Of a stretch of 64,000 bases of DNA, positions 25,869 through 35,120 are shown piece after piece. Below the pieces are notes generated by a model that saw only the letters and a program-made list of their open reading frames with translations, was not told where the DNA came from and made no database searches. Source of the stretch: SAR86 cluster bacterium SAR86B (lineage in GTDB: Bacteria > Pseudomonadota > Gammaproteobacteria > Magnimaribacterales > D2472). Location: contig CAJJAC010000001.1 in the NCBI GenBank assembly GCA_905181955.1, forward strand, positions 62,001 through 126,000, given 5' to 3'. Each line of letters opens with the position of its first letter. Position 1 is the first letter of the stretch. The translations under genes and the position numbers were made by a program.

Positions 25869-26448
25869 TTGGAAAAAAATGAATAATTTGATCCCTGCAA
25901 TTATTCAAGACAAATCAACGAGGGAAGTTTTGATGCTTGGTTACATGACAACAGAAGCTTTAGATGTAACTATTAGTTCCAAGAAAGTAACCTTTTACAG
26001 TAGATCCAAAGATCGACTATGGACAAAAGGTGAAGTATCTGGAAATACACTTATTTACAAAGACCATTACCTAGATTGCGATAATGATGCATTAATTATT
26101 ATGGTTGAGGCTTTGGGCCCCACTTGTCATGAGGGTGAAATATCTTGTTTTAAAACAGAATTAGGTAATAGCTTGTTTGTATTGAATCAACTCGAAGATA
26201 TTATTCTTAATAGATTTAATTCAAATAAAACAGATTCCTATATTAAAAGCCTTCAAACAAAAGGGATAAAGGAGATTGCAAAAAAAGTAACAGAAGAAGC
26301 TGGAGAAACATCTATTGCTGCTGTAACAAATGATGGAAGAGTAATATCTGAATCAGCAGATTTAATCTTTCACTTAATAGTTTTGCTTAAGTTTATGGAC
26401 TTGTCCATTAATGACGTTACCAATGAATTAAAAGCAAGAATGGATTAA
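25855..26448 (+). CDS. hisIE: Bifunctional phosphoribosyl-AMP cyclohydrolase / phosphoribosyl-ATP pyrophosphatase
   Basis: 197 residues in the usual fused order. HisI (about 1-105) shows [18 protein letters not shown] and the metal-binding cysteines in LDCDNDAL and [12 protein letters not shown]. HisE (about 110-197) shows [15 protein letters not shown] and [12 protein letters not shown]. These are steps 2 and 3 of the pathway and the last gene of the operon. The stop overlaps the convergent GH16 gene stop by a few bases, so the operon has no private terminator. Confidence 0.95.
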   Translation: MDTPDWKKMNNLIPAIIQDKSTREVLMLGYMTTEALDVTISSKKVTFYSRSKDRLWTKGEVSGNTLIYKDHYLDCDNDALIIMVEALGPTCHEGEISCFKTELGNSLFVLNQLEDIILNRFNSNKTDSYIKSLQTKGIKEIAKKVTEEAGETSIAAVTNDGRVISESADLIFHLIVLLKFMDLSINDVTNELKARMD

Positions 26449-27656
26449 TTGGATAGCTTTTCGTACTTAATCCAATCTATTAATAATCTCTTCTTATCAT
26501 CACATAAATTTGGATTACAGCAATTACACATCTCAGATGGAGATGGCGAACCAACAAAGTTACCTCCAACTGCCATATTGATTATTAAATAAAATTTTTC
26601 ATTAAATGGATAAGTAACACCATCAGTAAAATCGGATTTACTAATTTCGAAGATAGTATTCTTATTATCTAAGATAAATTTCATTGATGATTCAGTCCAC
26701 TCAAATCTAATCTCATGAAAAGCTTCGTTAAAGTTATTTTCTTGCGATTCATAGAAGGTAGCTCCTTGGTATACATGACCACCATTATGGTAATGAATCG
26801 TAGAGAGGACCTCTTGTGGATTTTGACCACGATACTCCATCAAATCTATTTCCCCACTAAATGGCCAACCACCATAAATTGACTCACTTGGCATCATCCA
26901 TATAGCAGGCCATAAACCTTGTCCGATAGGATTTTTAAATCTGACCGTAAGACGACCATTACTTTTAAAATCAACTTTTTGATAAGAATTAATCTTTGCT
27001 GAAGTATAAGAATACTGACCATACTCATCTTGAGCATTCTCAACTAAAGCTGTAATTTTTAAACAACCCTCTTCTATATATAAATTATTAGCACTACTGC
27101 TATAGTATTGTTGCTCGCTATTACCCCAACCGCCAATACCTTGAGCTTGACCATTACCAATGATAGATGTCCAATTATCTAAATTTAATTCACTGTCATT
27201 AAAATTATCAGACCAAATAATCTCGTAACCGGTGGTAGCTGCAACAGATGTTGAGCTATCACAATTTTCTTTAATAAAAATATCTACAGTCAATGAACTT
27301 GAAGCCGTATATTCTCCATCAGTGACATTGATTGTAAAAAAGAAATCAGATTTTGTTGAGTAACTCGGGGCTGTGATGAAAGTGATAACACCTGAAGCAG
27401 TAATATTAAAATAATCTTTATCTATTCCTGATAATGAAAATGTTAAAGAATCACCATCGTCATCTTGAGCTGAAGCTGTTATTAAATCAGTTTGATTTTC
27501 AACAACAGAAATTTCGGTTGGTAAGTCAACGAAATAAGGAGCACTATTAGGGGCTGGAGCAGGACCACTATAACTACTTCCACCCCCTCCTCCGCAAGAA
27601 ATTAAGACAACTAATAAAAAGAAAGTTAAGCAATTACGCAGTTGATCATTGAGCAT
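26445..27656 (-). CDS. GH16 beta-glucanase (laminarinase-like) lipoprotein
   Basis: 403 residues: a lipoprotein signal (LLVVLISC) followed by five Gly, a cadherin-like domain (about 38-130, PTEISVVENQTD ... DDDGDSLTFSLSG), then a glycoside hydrolase family 16 domain. The GH16 catalytic motif is GEIDLMEYRG, with both acidic residues of the ExDxxE pattern; GLWPAIWMMP and INMAVGGNFVG are also typical of bacterial endo-1,3-beta-glucanases. A surface-anchored enzyme for laminarin or a similar algal beta-glucan is inferred. Two Cys pairs near the C-terminus (CNCCNPNLC) are unusual. Confidence 0.85.
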   Translation of the reverse strand: MLNDQLRNCLTFFLLVVLISCGGGGGSSYSGPAPAPNSAPYFVDLPTEISVVENQTDLITASAQDDDGDSLTFSLSGIDKDYFNITASGVITFITAPSYSTKSDFFFTINVTDGEYTASSSLTVDIFIKENCDSSTSVAATTGYEIIWSDNFNDSELNLDNWTSIIGNGQAQGIGGWGNSEQQYYSSSANNLYIEEGCLKITALVENAQDEYGQYSYTSAKINSYQKVDFKSNGRLTVRFKNPIGQGLWPAIWMMPSESIYGGWPFSGEIDLMEYRGQNPQEVLSTIHYHNGGHVYQGATFYESQENNFNEAFHEIRFEWTESSMKFILDNKNTIFEISKSDFTDGVTYPFNEKFYLIINMAVGGNFVGSPSPSEMCNCCNPNLCDDKKRLLIDWIKYEKLSN

Positions 27657-27665
27657 AGTGATAAT

Positions 27666-29339
27666 TTATTTTTTTATAACATATGAGTCAGACATAGATT
27701 TCATTTCTTTCCTTAAGATTATTAAGGCTATTATGTTTGGTATGGTCACCAAGGGTCCTATTATATAAGCTAAATTCCACACTACTTCAGTATCAATTAT
27801 TGCCGCCATAAAGAAACAGGCTACATAAACAAGCCTATACCAAAAAACACTCTTTTCACCAAACACATAAGCTGCTGACCTATCCCCGTAATAAGACCAA
27901 GCTATCGCTGTAGAGAAAGCAAATAAAAGCAAACCAAGAGCAACTATATAACCACCATAAACCCCAAGAACACCAGATTTAAATGCTACAGCAGTTAATT
28001 CAGCTGAATGAACTAGTGATTTTCCAGATAAACTTAGCCCATTAGTGCTTATGACCCCATCATCAATATTTATAGAACCTTCGTACCTATCTGTTGATTC
28101 ACCAATAGGGTTATTGGTATAAATAACAACATCCTCAGCTATAGATTTCTTATGAATAATGGTAACGGCTTGATCAGCTGAATCAGTAATTACTCCATTA
28201 CTTACCATAACAGTTCCAGTAAATGACTCTACTTCAGATTCAAGATTATTAATAAAATACCTTAATTGGTTAACATCCTCTGGTTTATCTTCAGAGTAGG
28301 CTCCAGAGATAAATGTTGTCGATGTTTTATCAAAATTATTTTGATGCTTTTCAGACCAAGCTCCACTAGACAAGATAACTAAAGCTGTAATAGTACAAAC
28401 CACTAAAGTATCAATAAATGGCTCGAGTATAGAAACAATGCCTTCTTCAATAGGATCTTCTGTTTTAGAGGATGCGTGAGCAATAGGAGATGAACCCTGA
28501 CCAGCCTCATTTGAAAAAGCTCCCCTAGCTACACCTTTTTGCATAGCTAATGCAAAACTAGCTCCAAGAAATCCACCTACAGCAGATGAGCCTGTAAATA
28601 CCTGAGAAAATATTTGTGAAAATGATGGAATTATATTCTCATAGTTATCGATAATTACAACCAGCGAACCAGCTATATATATAAAGCCCATTATCGGCAC
28701 AAGCTTGCTAGCAATTGTTGCGATTCGTTTAATTCCACCAACAATAACCATTAAGAGGAGCACTGAGAGCACTGAGCCTGTAATAATTGGTTTAATTGAA
28801 AACTCTGAACTTAATACTTCAGCTATATTATTAATTTGTGGCATATTACCTGTACCAATAGCTGTAATCATCATTAGAACTGCAAATACAATAGCAAGCC
28901 ACTTCATGTTCATCCCATGCTCAATATAATAAAAAGGACCACCAGAAATTGATCCATCCGGTAAAGTCGTTCTATATTTATGTGCAAGAGAGACTTCAGC
29001 AAATTTTGTTGTCATGCCTACAATAGCTGTTATCCACATCCAAAAAATAGCTGCAGGACCGCCAATCCATATAGCAAGACCTACACCACCTATGTTCCCA
29101 GTTCCAACCGTTCCAGATAAAGCAGTTGATAAAGCCTGAAATGGTGTTGTCTCGCCCTTTGTTGTATCTTTTATGTATTTACCAGTAAGTATTCTCCAGC
29201 CATGCATAAAAAATTTGAACTGAGGAAAGCCAAGATAGACTGTTAAAAATATACCCGTTCCAATAAGCATCATCGGAAACCAAGGAGCCCCACCAATGTA
29301 ACCATCAAGATTAATTAAAAATTTATTAAATTCAACCAT
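27666..29339 (-). CDS. Alanine/glycine:cation symporter (AGCS family) with a ~100-residue insert
   Basis: 557 residues of an inner-membrane sodium-coupled amino-acid symporter. Hallmarks are GTGNIGGVGLAIWIGGPAAIFWMW, GPFYYIEHG, FSNEAGQGSSPIAHA and AFSTAIAWSYYGDRS. Family members are usually about 450-480 residues. Here residues about 333-443 form a hydrophilic insert (ending near SGKSLVHS) in the normally short loop after the TALVILSSG helix, rich in Thr, Ser, Asp and Val as in an extracytoplasmic beta domain. The substrate is probably alanine or glycine. Co-directional with the glutaredoxin gene upstream (4-base gap). Confidence 0.86.
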   Translation of the reverse strand: MVEFNKFLINLDGYIGGAPWFPMMLIGTGIFLTVYLGFPQFKFFMHGWRILTGKYIKDTTKGETTPFQALSTALSGTVGTGNIGGVGLAIWIGGPAAIFWMWITAIVGMTTKFAEVSLAHKYRTTLPDGSISGGPFYYIEHGMNMKWLAIVFAVLMMITAIGTGNMPQINNIAEVLSSEFSIKPIITGSVLSVLLLMVIVGGIKRIATIASKLVPIMGFIYIAGSLVVIIDNYENIIPSFSQIFSQVFTGSSAVGGFLGASFALAMQKGVARGAFSNEAGQGSSPIAHASSKTEDPIEEGIVSILEPFIDTLVVCTITALVILSSGAWSEKHQNNFDKTSTTFISGAYSEDKPEDVNQLRYFINNLESEVESFTGTVMVSNGVITDSADQAVTIIHKKSIAEDVVIYTNNPIGESTDRYEGSINIDDGVISTNGLSLSGKSLVHSAELTAVAFKSGVLGVYGGYIVALGLLLFAFSTAIAWSYYGDRSAAYVFGEKSVFWYRLVYVACFFMAAIIDTEVVWNLAYIIGPLVTIPNIIALIILRKEMKSMSDSYVIKK

Positions 29340-29342
29340 AAT

Positions 29343-29570
29343 TTATGTCCTATTTTGGTGCCAAGCTTCGAGATCTGTATAACCACCTATTGAATCTCCA
29401 TCCACTATAATTTGAGGAAAGGTTCTAGCAGTTGGAAATATCTTAAAAAAACTATCACGATCAAAATCCTCATCAAGTTGTTTATAGACATACTCTAAAC
29501 TATTTCGTTCACACAAAAATTTAGCTTTATCGCAGAATGGGCAATTATGTTTTCCGTATATTTCTATCAT
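29343..29570 (-). CDS. grxC: Dithiol glutaredoxin
   Basis: 75 residues with the active site C10-P-F-C13, the cis-proline TFPQIIVDG and the glutathione-binding GGYTDLEAW: a minimal class I glutaredoxin (GrxA/GrxC type). It transfers electrons from glutathione to ribonucleotide reductase and other disulfides. Slightly shorter than E. coli GrxC (83 aa). The symbol is by similarity of type only. Confidence 0.82.
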   Translation of the reverse strand: MIEIYGKHNCPFCDKAKFLCERNSLEYVYKQLDEDFDRDSFFKIFPTARTFPQIIVDGDSIGGYTDLEAWHQNRT

Positions 29571-29610
29571 GTTAGAATCCTTGTAATTAGAAACTAATTA
29601 TAATCATAAA

Positions 29611-30378
29611 ATGTCACTATTTAACTTAAAAAACAAATCAATTTTAATAACAGGATCTTCAAGAGGTATAGGAAAAGCTATTGCTAAGCATTGTGCCCTT
29701 CATGGAGCTAACGTGATTATATCTAGTCGTAAAGCAGATGTGTGCCAAGCAACTACTGATGAGATAAATGAACTTGTTGGTGAGGAGCTTGCTCACTCTA
29801 TTCCGGCCAGTATTAGTGAGCCTGAGCAACTAGAGCAATTGGTTTTAAAAACCAGAGAAAAACTAGGAAAAATTGATGTCTTAATTTGTAACGCTGCAAC
29901 TAACCCATTTATGGGATCTATGCTTGATATGCCTTCTGATAAGTTTGATAAAGTTATGCAAAATAACATTAAATCAAATCAACTTTTATGTAATTTAGTA
30001 ATACCAGAGATGGTTGAACGAAATGATGGTTCTATTATTATCATTTCTAGCATAGGCGGTTTAAAGGGTTCAAGTCTCCTAGGTGCCTATAATATAAGCA
30101 AGGCTGCTGATATTATGATGGTAAAAAATATTGCTGCTGAATTTGGTAAAAATAATATTAGAGCAAATTCTATTGCTCCTGGATTAATAAAGACTGATTT
30201 TGCAAAAGCTTTATGGGAAAACCCAGATATTTTAAAATCAGTTCTGGGGAATACTCCAATGCAAAGAATTGGTGAGCCTGATGAGATTGCAGGTGTTGCA
30301 GTTATGCTTTCATCGAAGGCTGGGGAGTATATAAATGGACAAACTATCGTAATAGATGGTGGAACGACTATTGTTTAA
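29611..30378 (+). CDS. Short-chain dehydrogenase/reductase
   Basis: 255 residues, classical SDR. The cofactor loop is TGSSRGIGKAIA; ICNAATNPF replaces the usual NNAG; the catalytic Ser is in ISSIGG and the YxxxK is in AYNISKAAD; GQTIVIDGG closes the fold. The GSSRGIG loop followed by ISSRK suggests NADP(H). The substrate is unknown; the family contains ketoreductases and DHRS4-like carbonyl reductases. It stands alone and its 3' end overlaps the convergent holB by 11 bases. Confidence 0.82.
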   Translation: MSLFNLKNKSILITGSSRGIGKAIAKHCALHGANVIISSRKADVCQATTDEINELVGEELAHSIPASISEPEQLEQLVLKTREKLGKIDVLICNAATNPFMGSMLDMPSDKFDKVMQNNIKSNQLLCNLVIPEMVERNDGSIIIISSIGGLKGSSLLGAYNISKAADIMMVKNIAAEFGKNNIRANSIAPGLIKTDFAKALWENPDILKSVLGNTPMQRIGEPDEIAGVAVMLSSKAGEYINGQTIVIDGGTTIV

Positions 30379-31318
30379 TTAAAGAATCTAATTTAAATAT
30401 AAAATATTTAAATGAATGATTTTCGTTGATACTTGATACTTTAATCATCATATTTCTTAAACCATTTAACTCATCCAAAGCGTTCGATAGATTTGAGGTT
30501 GATATATTCAAATCATTTAAAGATTTAAATTTACCAGAGTAAGGCGTATTCGAGAGTTTTGCTTTTAAGAGGGTCTTAAAGAAATCTATCAGTAGATTAA
30601 CTTTTTCAATTGAGCTCATATCCATATCAAGAAGATATTTAACAGTTTGATTAATAGATAGATCTTTATTACAGAATTTTAATATATTATTAGAAAAATC
30701 TATAAAGTCATTATTTTTACCCTCTTCAATGTATTTCAGAATTTCAATTGGCGCAAGGTAGGTTGGGTAATCGTAATAATTAAAATCCTCAATACCTTGA
30801 GATCTTACCCAATCTGTTAACTCTATCTGATCTAGATCTTTTATAGTTAATTTACTGCATCTGCTGTATATAGTCTGATTTAAAGCTCTCCTTTTGCTGG
30901 ATGTCAGTAAAATATACGTATTAGTAGTAGGCTCTTCTAGAGTCTTTAGAATTGCGTTCTGTGAAGCAATATTCATATTTTCACAATTAGTTAAGACGAT
31001 AACTTTGGATGATGAGACTGATGAGGACAGTATTGAGAAATTAATCATTTCTCTTATTTCATCAACAAGAATTTTAGAATCATCTTCGTTTATAAAAAAA
31101 TCTGGATGAGTGGATTGATCAAAAAGATTACAAGAATGGCAGCTATCGCAGGAAGATGTTGAAGATTCAGAGCACAGAAGCGTTTTTGCTATCTTGCTAG
31201 CAAGAATAGATTTACCCAAGCCCTTACTTCCTTCAATCAATGAAGAATGAGGAAGCGTTAAAAGATTAGTATTTAAAAAAGCTTTATTTAACCAAGGAAA
31301 ATTCTCAAGGCTGCTCAT
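30368..31318 (-). CDS. holB: DNA polymerase III subunit delta'
   Basis: 316 residues of clamp-loader AAA+ protein. The P-loop region is GSKGLGKSILA, a zinc cluster follows (SCDSCHSCNLF after LLC), then HPDFF and ILKTLEEPTTNTYILLTSS with the sensor-like arginine region YSRCSKL. Standard last gene of the tmk-holB pair; ATGA overlap with tmk. Confidence 0.88.
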   Translation of the reverse strand: MSSLENFPWLNKAFLNTNLLTLPHSSLIEGSKGLGKSILASKIAKTLLCSESSTSSCDSCHSCNLFDQSTHPDFFINEDDSKILVDEIREMINFSILSSSVSSSKVIVLTNCENMNIASQNAILKTLEEPTTNTYILLTSSKRRALNQTIYSRCSKLTIKDLDQIELTDWVRSQGIEDFNYYDYPTYLAPIEILKYIEEGKNNDFIDFSNNILKFCNKDLSINQTVKYLLDMDMSSIEKVNLLIDFFKTLLKAKLSNTPYSGKFKSLNDLNISTSNLSNALDELNGLRNMMIKVSSINENHSFKYFIFKLDSLIKQ

Positions 31319-31914
31319 CTGATGTTATTAAAATAACTAAGGATTTGATCTGATATTGAGGAAATATCATTAGATGCATCTATAACCTTAATTCTTGAGG
31401 TGTTTTTTGATGCTTGCTGTAAATAACCATTTCTAACTCTAGTAAAAAAATCTATTCCAGCTGATTCTATTCTATCCATTTTGTCTTCTGATTTTCTGTT
31501 AAAGCCTTCTAGTGGATCTAAATCAAGCAGGAAGGTTAAATCAGGTATGGGGCAATTAATATTGTTAATGAGGGAGTCTATAAAATCTAAACTAAGACCC
31601 CTGCCGTAACCCTGATAAGCAATTGAAGCATCATAGAACCTATCGCAGAGTATAAAGTCCGTTTGAGGATTTAATAAAGATGTTTTTACCAACTCTGCTC
31701 GTGAAGCAAACATCAAAAGTAACTCAGCTTCTGAAGAAATATTAAAATCAGTATTTAATAATAAATTTCTAACTTCTTCACCAAAGGCTGTAGAGCCAGG
31801 TTCTCGAATAATACTTGAAGTTTTGCCTTGTTGAATAATATGATCATTCAACATCTGTATTTGTGTTGATTTACCAACACCTTCAATGCCTTCAAATGTA
31901 ATTAATTTCATCAT
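31315..31914 (-). CDS. tmk: Thymidylate kinase
   Basis: 199 residues. P-loop FEGIEGVGKSTQ, the DR motif IREPGSTAFGE, and CDRFYDASIAYQGYGRGL are all family standard. Phosphorylates dTMP to dTDP. Two adjacent ATGs (31914 and 31911) can serve as start; the second overlaps the mltG stop as ATGA. Confidence 0.95.
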   Translation of the reverse strand: MMKLITFEGIEGVGKSTQIQMLNDHIIQQGKTSSIIREPGSTAFGEEVRNLLLNTDFNISSEAELLLMFASRAELVKTSLLNPQTDFILCDRFYDASIAYQGYGRGLSLDFIDSLINNINCPIPDLTFLLDLDPLEGFNRKSEDKMDRIESAGIDFFTRVRNGYLQQASKNTSRIKVIDASNDISSISDQILSYFNNIR

Positions 31915-32870
31915 TTTAGTTGGTAAAGTTTAACAGCCTCTAAGTGCTCTTTGTAAGTTTTTGAAAAATAATGAGACCCTTTTTTATTAGCAACAAAATA
32001 TAGGTAGTCCCCAGATTCGGATAATATAGCTGCCTCAATCGAGGTCTTACTTGAAACTGATATAGGCGAAGGCGGCAAAGATTTTATAGTATAGGTATTA
32101 TATAAATTATTTTTATCTTTAAGGTTAGATCTCGTTATATCACCATTAAAATTAGGCATAAGGCCATAAATAATAGTTGGGTCAGCTTGAAGTTTCATAC
32201 CAACTTCTAATCTTTTTAGAAAAACAGAAGCGATTTGTTTTTTTTCAGAATCATTACCAGCTTCTTTTTCAATTATTGAAGCAAGAATTAAAGAATCTTT
32301 GATGCTTGATATCGGATTAGTGTTCGATTTCTTTAACCAGACCGACTCTACAAACTTAATTAAATTATCTGAACTCAATTTAAGTAAAGTCGAGGCTTTC
32401 ATGTCTTTTTTATAAAAATAAGTGTCAGGTAAGACCATCCCTTCGCTAAATCCATAAAGGTTATTTGTACAAGTAAGATTTATGCAGTCATTAATAAGAT
32501 AGGATTCATCGATCATTTTAGTAATATCAAATTTATTCATACCTGGAATAATCAACAATTCATGAGTTATGGTATCGCCAACTAATAACTGGTTATGAGC
32601 ACTGATGATCGACTTGTCTTGCACTTCGTACTCACCTGATTGGTAGGCTCCATTATTTAAGAATAGAAATAATTTTATATATAGAAGTTCGAGCGAATTA
32701 AGATTTGATTTAACCTGCTTCAGGATTTGTAAATTCGATGAACCTTTTTCAATATTAATTATTTGAGATGCTGGATTCAATTGAATGTTTAGAAAACTAT
32801 TGTAAGGGCCTATAAAACCAAATGTGACAATAAAAGTTAGTAGGAGTAGTTGAAATAATCTTAATTTCAA
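31911..32870 (-). CDS. mltG: Endolytic murein transglycosylase MltG
   Basis: 319 residues: one N-terminal membrane helix (LLLLTFIVTFGFIGPY), a LysM-like segment, and the YceG catalytic domain with LASIIEKEAGNDSEKKQIASVFLKRL (catalytic Glu in IEKEAG) and QADPTIIYG. Terminates nascent glycan strands. The start appears to be TTG immediately after the fabF TAA with no intervening base. pabC, which sits between fabF and mltG in E. coli, is missing. Confidence 0.92.
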   Translation of the reverse strand: MKLRLFQLLLLTFIVTFGFIGPYNSFLNIQLNPASQIINIEKGSSNLQILKQVKSNLNSLELLYIKLFLFLNNGAYQSGEYEVQDKSIISAHNQLLVGDTITHELLIIPGMNKFDITKMIDESYLINDCINLTCTNNLYGFSEGMVLPDTYFYKKDMKASTLLKLSSDNLIKFVESVWLKKSNTNPISSIKDSLILASIIEKEAGNDSEKKQIASVFLKRLEVGMKLQADPTIIYGLMPNFNGDITRSNLKDKNNLYNTYTIKSLPPSPISVSSKTSIEAAILSESGDYLYFVANKKGSHYFSKTYKEHLEAVKLYQLK

Positions 32871-34103
32871 TTAAGTATATTTTTTAAAAATTAAAGTAGA
32901 ATTTGTTCCGCCAAAGCCAAAGGAGTTATTCATAGCTATTTTTATATTAGCTTCTTTAGCTACGTTAGCAGTAAAGTCCAAATCACATCGAGGATCCTGA
33001 TTATCAAGATTAATAGTTGGTGGAATAATCCCCTTGTTAATAGCCAATATACTAAAAATAGACTCTATTGCTCCAGCTGCTCCAAGAGTATGACCTGTCA
33101 TTGATTTGGTAGAGCTTACTGACGGCACATTATTTTTAAAAACACTTTTCATAGCCGTGGCTTCCGCTAGATCACCAAGAGGAGTTGAAGTTCCATGAGC
33201 ATTTATATAATCAACCTCGTCTCTAGAAATACCAGCATCATCTATTGCATTAGTCATTGATAAGGCGGCTCCCTCTCCATTTTCTGGTGGTGCAGTCATG
33301 TGAAATGCATCTGAACTCATTCCAAAACCAATCACCTCACCATGTATAGTGGCCTTTCTTTTGATAGCATGATCAAGTTCCTCTAAAATTAAAGCACCTG
33401 CTCCATCAGATAAAACAAAACCATCACGATCTATATCCCAAGGCCTACTTGCTGTTTGAGGATTCTTTGATGTGGATAAAGCTCTTGCAGCTATAAAACC
33501 AGATATAGCCAATGGCGTGCTTGCCATTTCACTTCCCCCAGCAACCATGACATCGGATTCACCATAAGCGATAGATCGTGCAGCTAGTCCAATAGAGTGA
33601 CTTCCAGAAGAACAAGCTGTAACTGTACTCATATTTGAACCCCTTAAACCAAATTTTATTGATATAAAGCCAGATGTCATATTTATAATTGAGCCAGGTA
33701 CGAAGAATGGTGATACTTTTCTGTATCCTTTTTCTAGAAAAAGTTTGTGATTATTTTCAATTGTTTCAATTCCACCTATACCAGAACCAAAATTAACACC
33801 TACTCTATTTAGATCAGTAGCTGAATCTAAAAAGCCAGAGTCATTGATAGCCTGAGATGCAGCAATAACTCCATATTGAATAAATGTGTCTAATCGTCTT
33901 GAGTCTTTTGGATCAAGATAACTTGAGAAATCTAAATCTTTAACTCTTCCACCAATAGTAACTGGGGAATTTTCAATTTTATTATCAAAAGTTGTAATCC
34001 CAGAAATCCCATTAGTACAAGCATCCCATGAGGAATTAACGTCGTTACCTATTGGTGAAACTAACCCTAGACCAGTGACTACAACTCTTCTTTGTAGCTT
34101 CAT
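32871..34103 (-). CDS. fabF: Beta-ketoacyl-ACP synthase II
   Basis: 410-residue thiolase-fold condensing enzyme. Catalytic Cys in TVTACSSGSHSIG, the two histidines in NAHGTSTPLGD and SMTGHTLGAAGAIES, and the closing NNSFGFGGTN. Elongates acyl-ACP with malonyl-ACP. Nine bases after acpP in the fab cluster. Confidence 0.96.
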   Translation of the reverse strand: MKLQRRVVVTGLGLVSPIGNDVNSSWDACTNGISGITTFDNKIENSPVTIGGRVKDLDFSSYLDPKDSRRLDTFIQYGVIAASQAINDSGFLDSATDLNRVGVNFGSGIGGIETIENNHKLFLEKGYRKVSPFFVPGSIINMTSGFISIKFGLRGSNMSTVTACSSGSHSIGLAARSIAYGESDVMVAGGSEMASTPLAISGFIAARALSTSKNPQTASRPWDIDRDGFVLSDGAGALILEELDHAIKRKATIHGEVIGFGMSSDAFHMTAPPENGEGAALSMTNAIDDAGISRDEVDYINAHGTSTPLGDLAEATAMKSVFKNNVPSVSSTKSMTGHTLGAAGAIESIFSILAINKGIIPPTINLDNQDPRCDLDFTANVAKEANIKIAMNNSFGFGGTNSTLIFKKYT

Positions 34104-34112
34104 GGAAATAAG

Positions 34113-34343
34113 TTAAGAATTTGCGTTTATATAACTTACAGCTTCGTTAACTGTTGAAATCTTTTCAGCGTCTTCATCAGCAATCTCAAGATCAAAATCT
34201 TCTTCTAAAGCCATTACAAGCTCTACCGTATCTAAAGAATCTGCACCTAAGTCATCAACAAAAGATGAATCTGATTGAATTTCTTCAACATCTTTGCCTA
34301 ACTGATCACTAACAATTTTTTTTACTCTCTCTTCAATACTCAT
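34113..34343 (-). CDS. acpP: Acyl carrier protein
   Basis: 76 residues, strongly acidic four-helix carrier. Ser36 in [13 protein letters not shown] is the phosphopantetheine site. Flanked by fabG and fabF as expected; a 57-base gap to fabG with an AGGAG ribosome site fits the need for high ACP expression. Confidence 0.98.
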   Translation of the reverse strand: MSIEERVKKIVSDQLGKDVEEIQSDSSFVDDLGADSLDTVELVMALEEDFDLEIADEDAEKISTVNEAVSYINANS

Positions 34344-34400
34344 TTGTTACTCCTATAAACTTTGTTTTATTTTACAACTTAATCTGTAAAGATGCATACA

Positions 34401-35120
34401 TTAATACATAAACAAGCCGCCATCAACAGAAATTGTTTGCCCTGTTATATAGCTTGCTTTCTCACTAGCTAAATATAATACCAATTCAGAAATATCATTT
34501 GTATCGCCTAGTTTTTGTAAAGGTATGTTTTTAATGATTTCAGCTTTTGCCTCTTCTGAAAGATAAGCAGTCATATCTGTATCTATAAAACCTGGAGCAA
34601 TTGAATTAACTGTTATATTTCTGCTTCCAACCTCTTTAGCTAAAGACTTGGTAAAACCATTTAATGCTGCTTTAGCAGAAGAGTAATTAACCTGACCGGG
34701 ATTACCCATCAATCCAGAGACCGAAGAGATATTTATAACTCTTCCAGATTTAGATTTAACAAGATGCTTAATAAAAGCCTTGGTGATATTAAAGACTCCA
34801 TTAAGATTTGTATCAATAACATTGTCCCAGTTTTCATCTGACATTCTTAGAAATAACTGATCAGCTGTAATGCCAGCGTTATTAATAACAATACTAGGCA
34901 TAAGGTCTAACTCCTTTAAGACAGATGGGAGATTTTTTACCTCATCTCTAGAGGTAATATCAAGCTGCATAGCAATCATTTTAGAATCTTGATTTACTGG
35001 ACTAAATTCAAAAACACCTCTTGCAGTTCCTACAACATCATAGCCATTAACATTAAGAGCATTGGCTATAGATAGCCCTATACCTCTTGAGGCTCCAGTA
35101 ATAAAAGCTACTTTGTTCAT
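34401..35120 (-). CDS. fabG: 3-oxoacyl-ACP reductase
   Basis: 239-residue SDR: ITGASRGIGLSIA cofactor loop, VINNAGIT, SSVSGLMG, YSSAKAAL (YxxxK) and GFIDTDMT, TGQTISVDGG. NADPH-dependent reduction in the fatty-acid cycle. ATGA overlap with fabD. Confidence 0.96.
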   Translation of the reverse strand: MNKVAFITGASRGIGLSIANALNVNGYDVVGTARGVFEFSPVNQDSKMIAMQLDITSRDEVKNLPSVLKELDLMPSIVINNAGITADQLFLRMSDENWDNVIDTNLNGVFNITKAFIKHLVKSKSGRVINISSVSGLMGNPGQVNYSSAKAALNGFTKSLAKEVGSRNITVNSIAPGFIDTDMTAYLSEEAKAEIIKNIPLQKLGDTNDISELVLYLASEKASYITGQTISVDGGLFMY

